Assembly: GCA_947168825.1 (NCBI GenBank)
Contig: CAMVNH010000001.1
Span: forward strand, 125,753 to 189,752
Source: an uncultured Candidatus Saccharibacteria bacterium
GTDB lineage: Bacteria; Patescibacteriota; Saccharimonadia; Saccharimonadales; Saccharimonadaceae
Length of the DNA: 64,000 bases
Reading direction: 5' to 3'
Positions 36,452 through 43,728 of the stretch are shown in pieces. Position 1 is the stretch's first letter, and each line of letters starts with the position of its first letter. The notes under the pieces are model-generated. The model was not told the origin of the DNA. It did not search any database and was given only the letters and a program-made list of their open reading frames with translations. Made by a program: the position numbers and the translations under genes.

Positions 36452-37788
36452 CGAAGGTATTGCCAGATTGGTCCGTTTTCAGTATCAAGAATAGTGAGAT
36501 TTGATTCTGCGAGTTCGTCACGAATTCTGTCAGCCACAGCAAAATTTTTCTCGGAACGGGCGCGTTCACGCTCCTCGATGAGGCTGTCAAGATTTTTGGG
36601 TAGATTTTCTAGATCTGGGATGAGATTTAGTCCAAAGAGATCGTCGATGAATTTCCAATCTGCGAAACTTAGGTCAGTATTATCGATGAGCGCAAATGCT
36701 TCTGGTGAGTTAAGGTTATTGCTAACTTTTTCTAAAATTTGTACAGAGATAGAATCTTTGGAAGATATTTGGTAGGATTTTGCCGCTCGGTTTCGCCATT
36801 TGAGGAGGCGGTTTTTTGCGGCTGTTAAATCTTCGAAATTGAAGTTTCTGGTACCTTGGTAATGCCCCTGGAGAACCCAGAGCTTAAAGTCGAGCGGAGT
36901 GAAACCTTTCTCTTCGAGGTCACTTAAAGTATAGATATTGCCAAGGGATTTGCTGATTTTTTCGCCGTCGATAGTAATAAAATTACAGTGGAGCCAGAAT
37001 CGAGACATCTGAACATCAAAAGCAGCTTCGCTCTGGGCAATTTCGTTGGTATGATGAACGGGAATATGATCGATGCCGCCAGTATGAATGTCGAGTGGAA
37101 GGCCAAGCTCAGTAGCGGAAATAGTGGAACATTCGAGGTGCCAACCTGGATAGCCGGGACGACCAAGGTAGTCCCACTGCATAGCATGGTCTTCGCCTTC
37201 GCGTACGAACTTCCAGACGGCAAAGTCGGAGTTGTTTTGTTTTTCGGAATTAAAAGCAACACGAGCGCCGGCTTTCTGTTCCTCGAGATTCAGCCCAGCA
37301 AAATCAGCATATTTTTCAAATTTGCTGGTGTCGAAATAAATACCATCACTAGTCTCATAAGTATAGCCTTTCTCGGTGAGTAAGTTTACGAGTTTGATGT
37401 CTTGATCGATGTAATCAGTAGCACGGCAGATTTTTGAAGGTTCTTCGAGGTTCAGGCTGCGAAAATCTTTAAGAAAAGTGTCAATATAAAAATCGGCAAT
37501 TTCCCAGACGGTCTTCCCTTCTCTCTTGGCGCCTTTTTCGAGCTTGTCTTCACCATCGTCGCCATCAGAAGTAAGATGTCCGACATCAGTGAGGTTAAGA
37601 ACTCGGTTGACTTTATAACCGTTAGCTTTAAGCGTGCGGACGAGGAGATCCCAATAAACGTAAGAAGTGAGGTTGCCAATATGAGCAAAACTGTAAACCG
37701 TAGGGCCGCAGGTATAAATTTTGACATTTTCGGGGTCTTGTGGTTTAAAATTTTCAACTTTTTTGGTGAGTTGATTATAGAGCTTCAT
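36448..37788 (-). CDS. cysS: Cysteinyl-tRNA synthetase
   Basis: 446 aa from ATG 37788 (a longer frame to 37845 lies inside the upstream gene). Class I synthetase: Cys27 in YTCGPTVY (zinc), HIGN at 36-39, PGWHLECS with second zinc Cys, HTGGIDHIPVHHTNEIAQSEA, and EKISKSLGN near 277 as KMSKS motif. Catalyses Cys charging of tRNA-Cys. Overlaps the DHH gene end by 14 bases, forming a two-gene unit. The anticodon-binding C-terminus is short, ending ENGPIWQYLR. Confidence 0.97.
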   Translation of the reverse strand: MKLYNQLTKKVENFKPQDPENVKIYTCGPTVYSFAHIGNLTSYVYWDLLVRTLKANGYKVNRVLNLTDVGHLTSDGDDGEDKLEKGAKREGKTVWEIADFYIDTFLKDFRSLNLEEPSKICRATDYIDQDIKLVNLLTEKGYTYETSDGIYFDTSKFEKYADFAGLNLEEQKAGARVAFNSEKQNNSDFAVWKFVREGEDHAMQWDYLGRPGYPGWHLECSTISATELGLPLDIHTGGIDHIPVHHTNEIAQSEAAFDVQMSRFWLHCNFITIDGEKISKSLGNIYTLSDLEEKGFTPLDFKLWVLQGHYQGTRNFNFEDLTAAKNRLLKWRNRAAKSYQISSKDSISVQILEKVSNNLNSPEAFALIDNTDLSFADWKFIDDLFGLNLIPDLENLPKNLDSLIEERERARSEKNFAVADRIRDELAESNLTILDTENGPIWQYLR

Positions 37789-38770
37789 GTTTATACTCCT
37801 CGCTAATCTTGGTATAAGCAGTAATAAGTTCGCGGACAGTTTCATTATAGTCTAAATCATAGGTGCGAAAACCGGAAGCATAGGGATGCCCACCGCCGCC
37901 AAAATACTCGGCAATTTTATCAGCAAAAGGCGCTTCGCGAGTAGTGCGAATCTTGCCAGTAACCTTGCCATCGGGATAAGTCTTAATCGCGACGGCAATT
38001 TCAACGCCCTGGACAAGACGCAATTCTTCAAGAATAAGAACATTAGGATTATATTCGTCGGAATACTCGCGAATTTCTTCCCAAGGAATATGAACAGTAG
38101 CAAGCTTGCCATCATAAAAATACTCGACTTTTTTAATTAAATCAGCTTTATAATCTAAGATTTTGGGTGATTTTTTCATAAATTCGCGGCGAGCATCTTC
38201 CAGTTCTGCAATACTAACGTCATATTCAGTAAGTTCGGCAGCAGTGCGGAGGGTATCGGAAGTGGTAGACTCAGACGTAAAGCCGAGAGTGTCGGAAAGA
38301 ATACCATAGAGAAGATAGGAGGCAGATGTTTTATTGATCGGCATGTTTTGCTCGGCGGCGATTTTATAGATAAGGTCGCAGCAGGCGGGGAGAGTCTGAA
38401 TTAAACCTTGGTGCGCAAAGCTTAAATCATCTTCGGTCTCATGATGGTCGAGAACGAAAACCGGCTTCGTATTTAGAGTTTCGCGAATCGCTGAATCTTC
38501 CAAAAGTTTCGAGAGCAAAATATCGGCGGCGGTATCAACAATAATATACCCGTCGGCATCAAAATCAAATTCGTTTTCGACGAGGGACCAATCCTTCATA
38601 TAGTGCAAATACTTTGGGATATCAACCGGGCAGTAAAGCGAAACCGTCTTATCCTCCAGGAGGTAGGCAAGAGCGAGAGCGGAGCCGAGACTGTCGCCAT
38701 CGGGATTTTCAGCTTGGATAACGCAAATTCGCTGCTTATCCTTCAAAAATTCAGTAAACGTATCGTACAT
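37775..38770 (-). CDS. DHH/DHHA1 phosphoesterase, NrnA-like
   Basis: 331 aa from ATG 38770 (a longer frame to 38797 enters the operator). ENPDGDSLGSALALAYLL (DHH motif I with Asp), IIVDTA, VLDHHETED (the DHH core), and C-terminal GGGGHPYASGF of DHHA1. NrnA-type enzymes degrade nanoRNA and pAp; RecJ-like or c-di-AMP activity cannot be excluded. No SD; start lies 11 bp inside the palindromic operator/promoter region 38781-38819. Coupled to cysS. Confidence 0.9.
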   Translation of the reverse strand: MYDTFTEFLKDKQRICVIQAENPDGDSLGSALALAYLLEDKTVSLYCPVDIPKYLHYMKDWSLVENEFDFDADGYIIVDTAADILLSKLLEDSAIRETLNTKPVFVLDHHETEDDLSFAHQGLIQTLPACCDLIYKIAAEQNMPINKTSASYLLYGILSDTLGFTSESTTSDTLRTAAELTEYDVSIAELEDARREFMKKSPKILDYKADLIKKVEYFYDGKLATVHIPWEEIREYSDEYNPNVLILEELRLVQGVEIAVAIKTYPDGKVTGKIRTTREAPFADKIAEYFGGGGHPYASGFRTYDLDYNETVRELITAYTKISEEYKHEAL

Positions 38771-38780
38771 ATTAATAATT

Positions 38781-38819
38781 GTACCATTTATTGACAAAAA
38801 ATGGTACGCATGCTAAGAT
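38781..38819 (+). promoter_or_regulatory. Sigma70 promoter with overlapping palindrome
   Basis: Plus strand: -35 TTGACA (38791-38796), 17-bp spacer, -10 TAAGAT (38814-38819). A perfect 9-bp inverted repeat GTACCATTT/AAATGGTAC (38781-38789 / 38799-38807) encloses the -35 box and lies 11 bp before the divergent DHH gene, so one regulator could control both sides. Confidence 0.75.
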
Positions 38820-38825
38820 AAAAGT

Positions 38826-38935
38826 AAGAAAACCAACCGACTGAAAGGGCGCCTTTAATTGACGGACTTTCCAGGTGGGAAACCTGCTGGATAGGCGGAT
38901 GGTCGGGAAGCTCCGTAGGGAGTTTCCCGTTTTTT
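38826..38935 (+). ncRNA. Unidentified small RNA gene with promoter and terminator
   Basis: About 110 nt between the consensus promoter (38791-38819) and a strong terminator: 11-bp stem CGGGAAGCTCC/GGAGTTTCCCG (38904-38929, one G-U) with GTAG loop and TTTTTT. Inside are hairpins AAAGG/CCTTT (38844-38856) and CAGGT/ACCTG (38872-38886), and CCGACT (38837-38842), which can pair with GGTCGG (38901-38906) and would then compete with the terminator. No ORF with SD. Not 4.5S RNA (conserved apical motif absent), not 6S or tmRNA by size. Function unknown. Confidence 0.7.
38904..38935 (+). terminator. Rho-independent terminator of the small RNA
   Basis: 11-bp stem with GTAG loop and six T. Its T-run meets the stop of the convergent DUF3800 gene (38934). 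Confidence 0.9.
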
Positions 38936-39356
38936 ATGATGAAAAATTAAGTTTGTCGTAGATTTGTGCTAGGTACTGTTGTCTTTTTGTGGTGTAGTAT
39001 TCCATAGTTGCACCGGAAATCATATCTGCAAGCTGAATTAATGAATTGGATTTTGAATCAATGTATTTTAAAGTGTGAACGGAATTTTTTGGTAAGTTTT
39101 GTCTAAAGTACGCGCGGATTTTCTTTTGGTAAGATTTCCCGCTTTTGCCGTCGATATAGATGTTGGCATAAGATATTGGAAGATTGAGTAGAGATTTTAG
39201 AATTTCTTGGGTTGCTAGTTCTAAATCGTTTTGCGAGCTAAAAGAAATTGCGGAAATTATAAAATATCTACTGGCGCCTTTGGTTAGGGATATACCTGGG
39301 TCACCAGAATCGTCTATGAAGATAAATTGGCGAGGAGACTTAGGTGTCTTAGCCAT
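38934..39356 (-). CDS. DUF3800 family protein, short version
   Basis: 140 aa. FIFIDDSGDPG at 11-21 is the DUF3800 N-terminal motif (usually F-DESGD), and KYIDSKSNSLIQLADMISGA at about 100-119 is the C-terminal one with the conserved Asp. Family members usually exceed 200 aa; here the middle helical part is missing, so this may be an internally deleted or a compact form. The RNase H-like fold suggests a nuclease; such genes occur in defence islands and phages. No SD seen at ATG 39356. Confidence 0.8.
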   Translation of the reverse strand: MAKTPKSPRQFIFIDDSGDPGISLTKGASRYFIISAISFSSQNDLELATQEILKSLLNLPISYANIYIDGKSGKSYQKKIRAYFRQNLPKNSVHTLKYIDSKSNSLIQLADMISGATMEYYTTKRQQYLAQIYDKLNFSS

Positions 39357-39424
39357 ATAAGTTAGTGTAGCATGGCGAATTTTTCCAAGTCAAATGGTTA
39401 TGTTATTTTTTTTGAAAAAAGATC

Positions 39425-39453
39425 TTGCACACGTATTTTGCTCGTGCTAAAAT
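39425..39453 (+). promoter_or_regulatory. Promoter giving a leaderless transcript of the surface protein
   Basis: -35 TTGCAC (39425-39430), 17-bp spacer, -10 TAAAAT (39448-39453). The A of ATG 39460 is 7 nt past the -10 box, where transcription should start, so the mRNA would be leaderless. Confidence 0.7.
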
Positions 39454-39508
39454 AAAAATATGATTTCCACAAGAGGTAATAGGCTTTTACACAGATCTAG
39501 GTTTAGTT

Positions 39509-41515
39509 TTGTTGCTGGGGGGGGGGGGACAACTTACTAGTTCTTTTAGCATCTTAGCTACCTTCATTTTCATTTTCATTTTCTTCCCGTCTTTCCTACT
39601 TGCTTTCTTGATTGGATCTAACTTTGCCCCTGTTTCTAATAGCTCTGCGACAGGAGATATTTCCGTGGTAAATAATACTACCGGTTACTATGCTAGTATC
39701 ACCTCTTCTGGGGACATCGAATTAGATATTTCCTCTACTCCAGACGGAGACTATAAAACCGGAGTAGATACTCTCAGCATAGACACCAACACTAAAAACG
39801 GTTACAAACTCTATATCAGTACCATAGACCATAGCAGTGATTCCCCGGCTCTCCCTTCTGGTACTCCAGCTAACGGGCTTATCAACAGTGCCACTGGATC
39901 TTATATCTCTCCCTCCAGCGGCACTGTTAATGCGCCAGTTAGACTAGCCACTAACACTTGGGGATACGCTGCGAGTAGATCCACCAACACTGGTACTAAA
40001 GCCACTTACACTAACACTTCTGCCGCTCCTACGGAAGCCGCTGGTGGACAAGCTGTCTGGAAGGCTGTTCCAGTCTATGGCAGTGAAGACATCTTCTATA
40101 CCAACACCGATCCTACTAATGCTAGCTCTGGTTCCACTACCCCAGGGGACAGTAACGACACTAACGCTATAAACGTCTACTATGCCGCTAGCGCCAACAC
40201 AGGTCTTTCTTCCGGCATCTATACTAATACCGTAGTCTATACCGCTATTGTAGACGGAGGCTCAGACGAAACTGGACTAGCTGAAGCTTCTATCTTCCCG
40301 GTTTCGCAGGATGGGCTTGCGGCGGGGACAGAGGTGACGATTGCGACTGGGCTTTATCCGGGTTTTAGCGTAGATAATCTAGGTACGATTACGGTGACGA
40401 TTGGGGGACAGAGTTGTACAAATGTGACGCCGGTTTTGTCGGAGATTGGGAGTTTGAATATTACCTGTGATACCCCTGCGCAGACGAATTATGGAAGTTA
40501 TACGGTGATGGTGACAGTGGCAAAGTATGGTAAGACGTATACCTTAACTAATGCGTATGAATACGTCGATCCAACTCCACCTGCTTTCTTCACCATTACC
40601 AAGATGCAACAAATGACCCATGATATTTGTACCGATGCTAAGCTCCCTACCCCAGCAGCAAATGAAACCACTGCCCTTACCGCCTCTACTTGGGCTTCAG
40701 GTTCCCGTACCGGCATCCCAACCACCACCCTCCTAGACGACCGTGCTGGACAGAAATCCTATACTGTAAAGAAGCTCGCAGACGGTAAATGCTGGATGAC
40801 AGAGAACCTAGCCCTTCCTGCTGGAGCAGTCCTTAGTGCTTCAGATTCAGATCTTGATGGCGTAAAAGTATCTAGCTATACTATTCCAGCTAGTACTACT
40901 CCGTTTACCAATGATAATGATTTAGAGCAGATGTACGACCCAGTAGCTGGTGGTGGCACCACTACTACAAGTGTCGAAAAATATAGCTACAAAGTAGGCA
41001 ACTATTATTCTTGGCGTACCGCTACTGCTGGTACTGGTAGAGGCGCAGGATCAAACCCGGGAACCGGAGTACTAACTGATGTTTTCGGTACAGATATGAC
41101 AGTACGAAACAACAACACCCTCGTCTCCATCTGCCCTAAAGGTTGGCGTCTTCCAACTGGGGGTAACGATTCTACTGCCGGTACCACTGGCATCACTACT
41201 CCAGGCTCCACTACCAATCTCGTAAACGGAGACTTTACCGCTCTTTATCGGGCTTATGGTGGTACCGGTACATCAGGTTCAGACACCACTATGTATGCCC
41301 AGATGACTAACCCAAATTACGGCCCTAACTTCGCCCTCTCCGGCTACGTCTACACCAACGGTCAGGGCTACGTTAGTCGCATCAGCTTCTTCTGGTCTAG
41401 TACGGTGTACAGCTACAACATCGCGTACTACATGAGCCTGAATACGTCGTACGTCGACTCGCAGAACTTCAGCAGCAAGTACTACGGCCCAACGATTAGG
41501 TGCGTCAGTCGTTAG
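39509..41515 (+). CDS. Phase-variable, DGR-type secreted surface protein with FISUMP domain
   Basis: 668 aa when read from TTG 39509, but the natural start is probably ATG 39460, whose frame is joined only if the G tract (39517-39528) has 11 or 14 G; with 12 G the ATG frame stops at TAG 39538. Joined, it gives a basic head (MISTRGNRLLHRSRF) and a long hydrophobic signal segment (FIFIFIFFPSFLLAFLIG). Residues 40-260 are Thr/Ser-rich beta; 264-350 an IPT/TIG-like domain with deviant codon use; 370-668 a FISUMP-type C-lectin domain (VKKLADGKCWMTENLAL, ICPKGWRLPTGG, ending FFWSSTVYSYNIAYYMSLN...RCVSR). A surface adhesin or receptor for its host or prey cell is likely. No SD; see the tract and variable-region entries. 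Confidence 0.8.
   Translation: MLLGGGGQLTSSFSILATFIFIFIFFPSFLLAFLIGSNFAPVSNSSATGDISVVNNTTGYYASITSSGDIELDISSTPDGDYKTGVDTLSIDTNTKNGYKLYISTIDHSSDSPALPSGTPANGLINSATGSYISPSSGTVNAPVRLATNTWGYAASRSTNTGTKATYTNTSAAPTEAAGGQAVWKAVPVYGSEDIFYTNTDPTNASSGSTTPGDSNDTNAINVYYAASANTGLSSGIYTNTVVYTAIVDGGSDETGLAEASIFPVSQDGLAAGTEVTIATGLYPGFSVDNLGTITVTIGGQSCTNVTPVLSEIGSLNITCDTPAQTNYGSYTVMVTVAKYGKTYTLTNAYEYVDPTPPAFFTITKMQQMTHDICTDAKLPTPAANETTALTASTWASGSRTGIPTTTLLDDRAGQKSYTVKKLADGKCWMTENLALPAGAVLSASDSDLDGVKVSSYTIPASTTPFTNDNDLEQMYDPVAGGGTTTTSVEKYSYKVGNYYSWRTATAGTGRGAGSNPGTGVLTDVFGTDMTVRNNNTLVSICPKGWRLPTGGNDSTAGTTGITTPGSTTNLVNGDFTALYRAYGGTGTSGSDTTMYAQMTNPNYGPNFALSGYVYTNGQGYVSRISFFWSSTVYSYNIAYYMSLNTSYVDSQNFSSKYYGPTIRCVSR
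39517..39528 (+). repeat. 12-nt poly-G tract, phase-variation switch
   Basis: Twelve consecutive G between the leaderless ATG (39460) and the ORF of the surface protein. N mod 3 = 2 joins the frames; N = 12 gives a stop at 39538, and N mod 3 = 1 a stop at TAG about 24 nt after the tract. Slipped-strand change by one base would switch the protein on or off. A homopolymer error in the assembly is the main alternative. Confidence 0.75.
41390..41515 (+). other. Candidate DGR variable region (VR)
   Basis: The last about 42 codons differ from the rest of the gene: TAC, AGC, AAC, ATC, TTC and ACG codons dominate (for example TAC AGC TAC AAC ATC GCG). Runs of NNC codons are what adenine mutagenesis of AAC template codons gives. 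They code for the ligand-facing part of a C-lectin fold ending GPTIRCVSR, with an invariant GC-rich 3' end fitting an IMH site. Template repeat and RT are not in this window. Confidence 0.6.
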
Positions 41516-41595
41516 TGGCTAATATTCCGCAATGTTTTAACTGATTTGTCAAGTTATTGAATTGAAGAAGAGGAATAAACGCAAGAGTATTGTGC

Positions 41596-41601
41596 TATAA
41601 T
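41596..41601 (+). promoter_or_regulatory. -10 box of rmuC, leaderless start
   Basis: TATAAT with 7 nt to ATG 41609; no good -35 and no SD. Transcript probably starts at or 1 nt before the ATG. Confidence 0.5.
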
Positions 41602-41608
41602 ATAGGTT

Positions 41609-42811
41609 ATGAATATAGTGGAAGTAATGATTTTGATATTGTTGGTGGTGCTGGTCGGGGTTTCGATTATTTCCCTGCTAACAAAGAAGCAGAGTGGGGG
41701 TGATAGTGAAGTCAGGAAGCTAACCGAGAGCTTTGAAAAGATGTCGGAGCGGATGGCACGGGTAGAGGGCGAAGTTGATAAGTTGACGCCGAAGATTTCG
41801 CAGGAATTTCGGGAGAATCGCAAGGAGATTGCGGATAATCTGCAGGGGATTCAGAAGACTGTGGATGTGCGGGTGAAGAGTTTGCAGGATGACAACGCGA
41901 AGAAGCTAGAGGAGATGCGCGAGACGGTGGACGAGAAGCTAAAGGCTTCGGTTGAGAAGAGGTTTGATGAGAGCTTCAAGACGATTTCGGGACAGCTAAC
42001 GAAGGTCTATGAGGGGCTAGGGGAGATGAAGACGCTCGCGAACGGGGTGGGAGATTTGAAGAAAGTGATGGAAGGCGTGAAGACGCGGGGGATTTATGGG
42101 GAGGTGCAGCTAGGGTCGATTATCGAGGATATGTTGTCGAAGGATCAGTACCGAGAGAATATCGTGACGAAGTCGAAGTCGAATGACCGGGTGGAATTTG
42201 CGGTGAAGATGCCGGGTGGGGATGATGACCAGCCGGTGTATTTGCCGATTGATTCGAAGTTTCCGGTTGAGAACTATTCGCGGCTGATTGCGGCGTATGA
42301 TGCGGGGGAGAAGAGTGAGATTTTGAAGTTCCAGAAGGCGCTTGCGGACGACGTGAAGACACAGGCGAAGAAAATTCACGAGAAGTATATTGAGCCGCCG
42401 AAGACGACGGCGTTTGGGATGATGTTTGTGCCGACGGAGAGTTTGTATGCGGAGATTTTGCGGATTCCGGGACTGTCGGACGAGGTGAGGCAGAAGTTTA
42501 ATATTACGATTGCATCGCCATCGACTTTGCCAGTGGTGTTGTCGGGGCTTTTGATGGGCTTTCGGACGGTGGCGATTGAGAAGCGGTCGAGTGAGGTTTG
42601 GCAGACGCTGGGGGCGGTAAAGACGCAGTTTTCGAAGTTTGGTGATCTTTTGGCGGCGACGAAGAAGAAGATGTTGGAGACGGCGAATAAGATTGAGTCG
42701 GCAGAGACGACTTCGCGGCAAATTGAGCGGAAGCTGAAGAATGTGGAGGCGCTGCCGGAAAAAGAGAGCGCGAAGTTGATCGGTAATATTGAGTTAGATT
42801 CGCAAGAATAA
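41609..42811 (+). CDS. rmuC: DNA recombination protein RmuC
   Basis: 400 aa. N-terminal TM helix (3-24), long coiled coil (35-165: RKLTESFEKMSERMARVEGEVDKL), then the RmuC nuclease-like domain: TRGIYGEVQLGSIIEDML, VYLPIDSKFPVENYSRL and PTESLYAEIL are family motifs. RmuC limits inversions and processes replication intermediates. The coiled-coil part reads as a G-rich sequence, unlike the upstream surface gene. Probable leaderless mRNA. recR lies convergent 6 bp downstream. Confidence 0.95.
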   Translation: MNIVEVMILILLVVLVGVSIISLLTKKQSGGDSEVRKLTESFEKMSERMARVEGEVDKLTPKISQEFRENRKEIADNLQGIQKTVDVRVKSLQDDNAKKLEEMRETVDEKLKASVEKRFDESFKTISGQLTKVYEGLGEMKTLANGVGDLKKVMEGVKTRGIYGEVQLGSIIEDMLSKDQYRENIVTKSKSNDRVEFAVKMPGGDDDQPVYLPIDSKFPVENYSRLIAAYDAGEKSEILKFQKALADDVKTQAKKIHEKYIEPPKTTAFGMMFVPTESLYAEILRIPGLSDEVRQKFNITIASPSTLPVVLSGLLMGFRTVAIEKRSSEVWQTLGAVKTQFSKFGDLLAATKKKMLETANKIESAETTSRQIERKLKNVEALPEKESAKLIGNIELDSQE

Positions 42812-42817
42812 ATACTG

Positions 42818-43423
42818 TTATAGGTTGGTTCTGTTTTCGAGGGCGGCGGAAAGGGTGATTTGGTCGGCGTAGGATAGGTCGACGCCGAGAGGTAGGCCGC
42901 GGGCGAGGCGGGTGACTTTTAGGCTAGGTTCGGATTCGCTGAGCATTTTTTGGAGTAAGAGAGCGGTTGATTCGCCTTCGACCGAAGGGTTGGTGGCGAT
43001 GATGATTTCTTGGGCCGCGTCGGATTTGATGCGGGAGAGGAGTTCTTTGATGTGGAGTTTGTCGGGTGTGATGCCGTCGATAGGTGAGATGGCGCCGCCG
43101 AGGACGTGATAGGTTCCGTGGTAGCTTTTTGTTTGTTCGATGGCATAGATGTCGAGAGGCTCTTCGACGACGAGGATGGTCTGCTTGTCACGATCGGGGT
43201 TGGAATAGAGGGGTGAAACTTCTTCGGAGCTGTCGATGAGGGCAAAAGTGACGGGGCAGGATTTGACGTTTTCGTGGAGGTGGACTAGGCTATCAGAAAT
43301 AGAGTGGCTGAGCTTGGGGTTGCTTCTGAAAAGGTAGTAAGCATAGCGCTCTGCCGTGCGGGGTCCGACACCAGGGAGAAGACCGAGGGCGTCAATAGCG
43401 TCTTGAAGAGCTTTGGGCAGCAT
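42818..43423 (-). CDS. recR: Recombination protein RecR, zinc finger degenerate
   Basis: 201 aa from ATG 43423, which overlaps the YbaB stop (TAATG). HhH region LGLLPGVGPRTAERYAYYL (14-31), Toprim with ILVVEEPLDIYAIE (83-96), GTYHVLGGAISPIDGI (103-118) and a late NPSVEGESTA motif. Of the four zinc-finger cysteines only Cys56 remains (CPVTFALIDSSEEVSPLYSNPDRD region). RecR acts with RecO/RecF in loading RecA. The finger region has normal length but its ligands are substituted. ybaB-recR is a classic pair. Confidence 0.95.
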   Translation of the reverse strand: MLPKALQDAIDALGLLPGVGPRTAERYAYYLFRSNPKLSHSISDSLVHLHENVKSCPVTFALIDSSEEVSPLYSNPDRDKQTILVVEEPLDIYAIEQTKSYHGTYHVLGGAISPIDGITPDKLHIKELLSRIKSDAAQEIIIATNPSVEGESTALLLQKMLSESEPSLKVTRLARGLPLGVDLSYADQITLSAALENRTNL

Positions 43424-43719
43424 TACATTCCTAGATTGCCGAGTCCGGCCATCAATGGCTTCATTTTGTCGGTAGCGATTTCTTGGGCCTTGGCGTAGCC
43501 GTCGCGGAAGCAGCTTTCGATCCAATGTTCTAGTTCGGAAATGTCATCGAGATCGACACGTTCTGGGTCGATGGTGACTTTTTTGACTTTTAGTTCACCA
43601 GTGATCTGGACAACGACGGCGCCGTCGCCGGCTTCGACTTCTACGATTTCATTTTTGAGGTCTTTTTGTGCTTTGCGTAGCTGATTAATCATCTTCATTT
43701 GGTCAAAGGTCTGGCCCAT
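43423..43719 (-). CDS. ybaB: YbaB/EbfC nucleoid-associated protein
   Basis: 98 aa. MGQTFDQMKMINQLRKAQKD helix, VVVQITGELKVKKVTIDPERVD strand pair and a C-terminal helix with DKMKPLMAGLGN: the YbaB fold. Dimeric DNA-binding protein, usually just before recR as here. Start ATG 43719 with AAGGAG 6 nt upstream. Confidence 0.93.
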   Translation of the reverse strand: MGQTFDQMKMINQLRKAQKDLKNEIVEVEAGDGAVVVQITGELKVKKVTIDPERVDLDDISELEHWIESCFRDGYAKAQEIATDKMKPLMAGLGNLGM

Positions 43720-43728
43720 AAAAACTCC

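Noticed and set aside
38826-38935. SRP (4.5S) RNA
   Set aside because: CCAGGTGGGAAACCTGCTGG looks superficially similar, but the GGAAG/AGCAG internal loop bases are absent.
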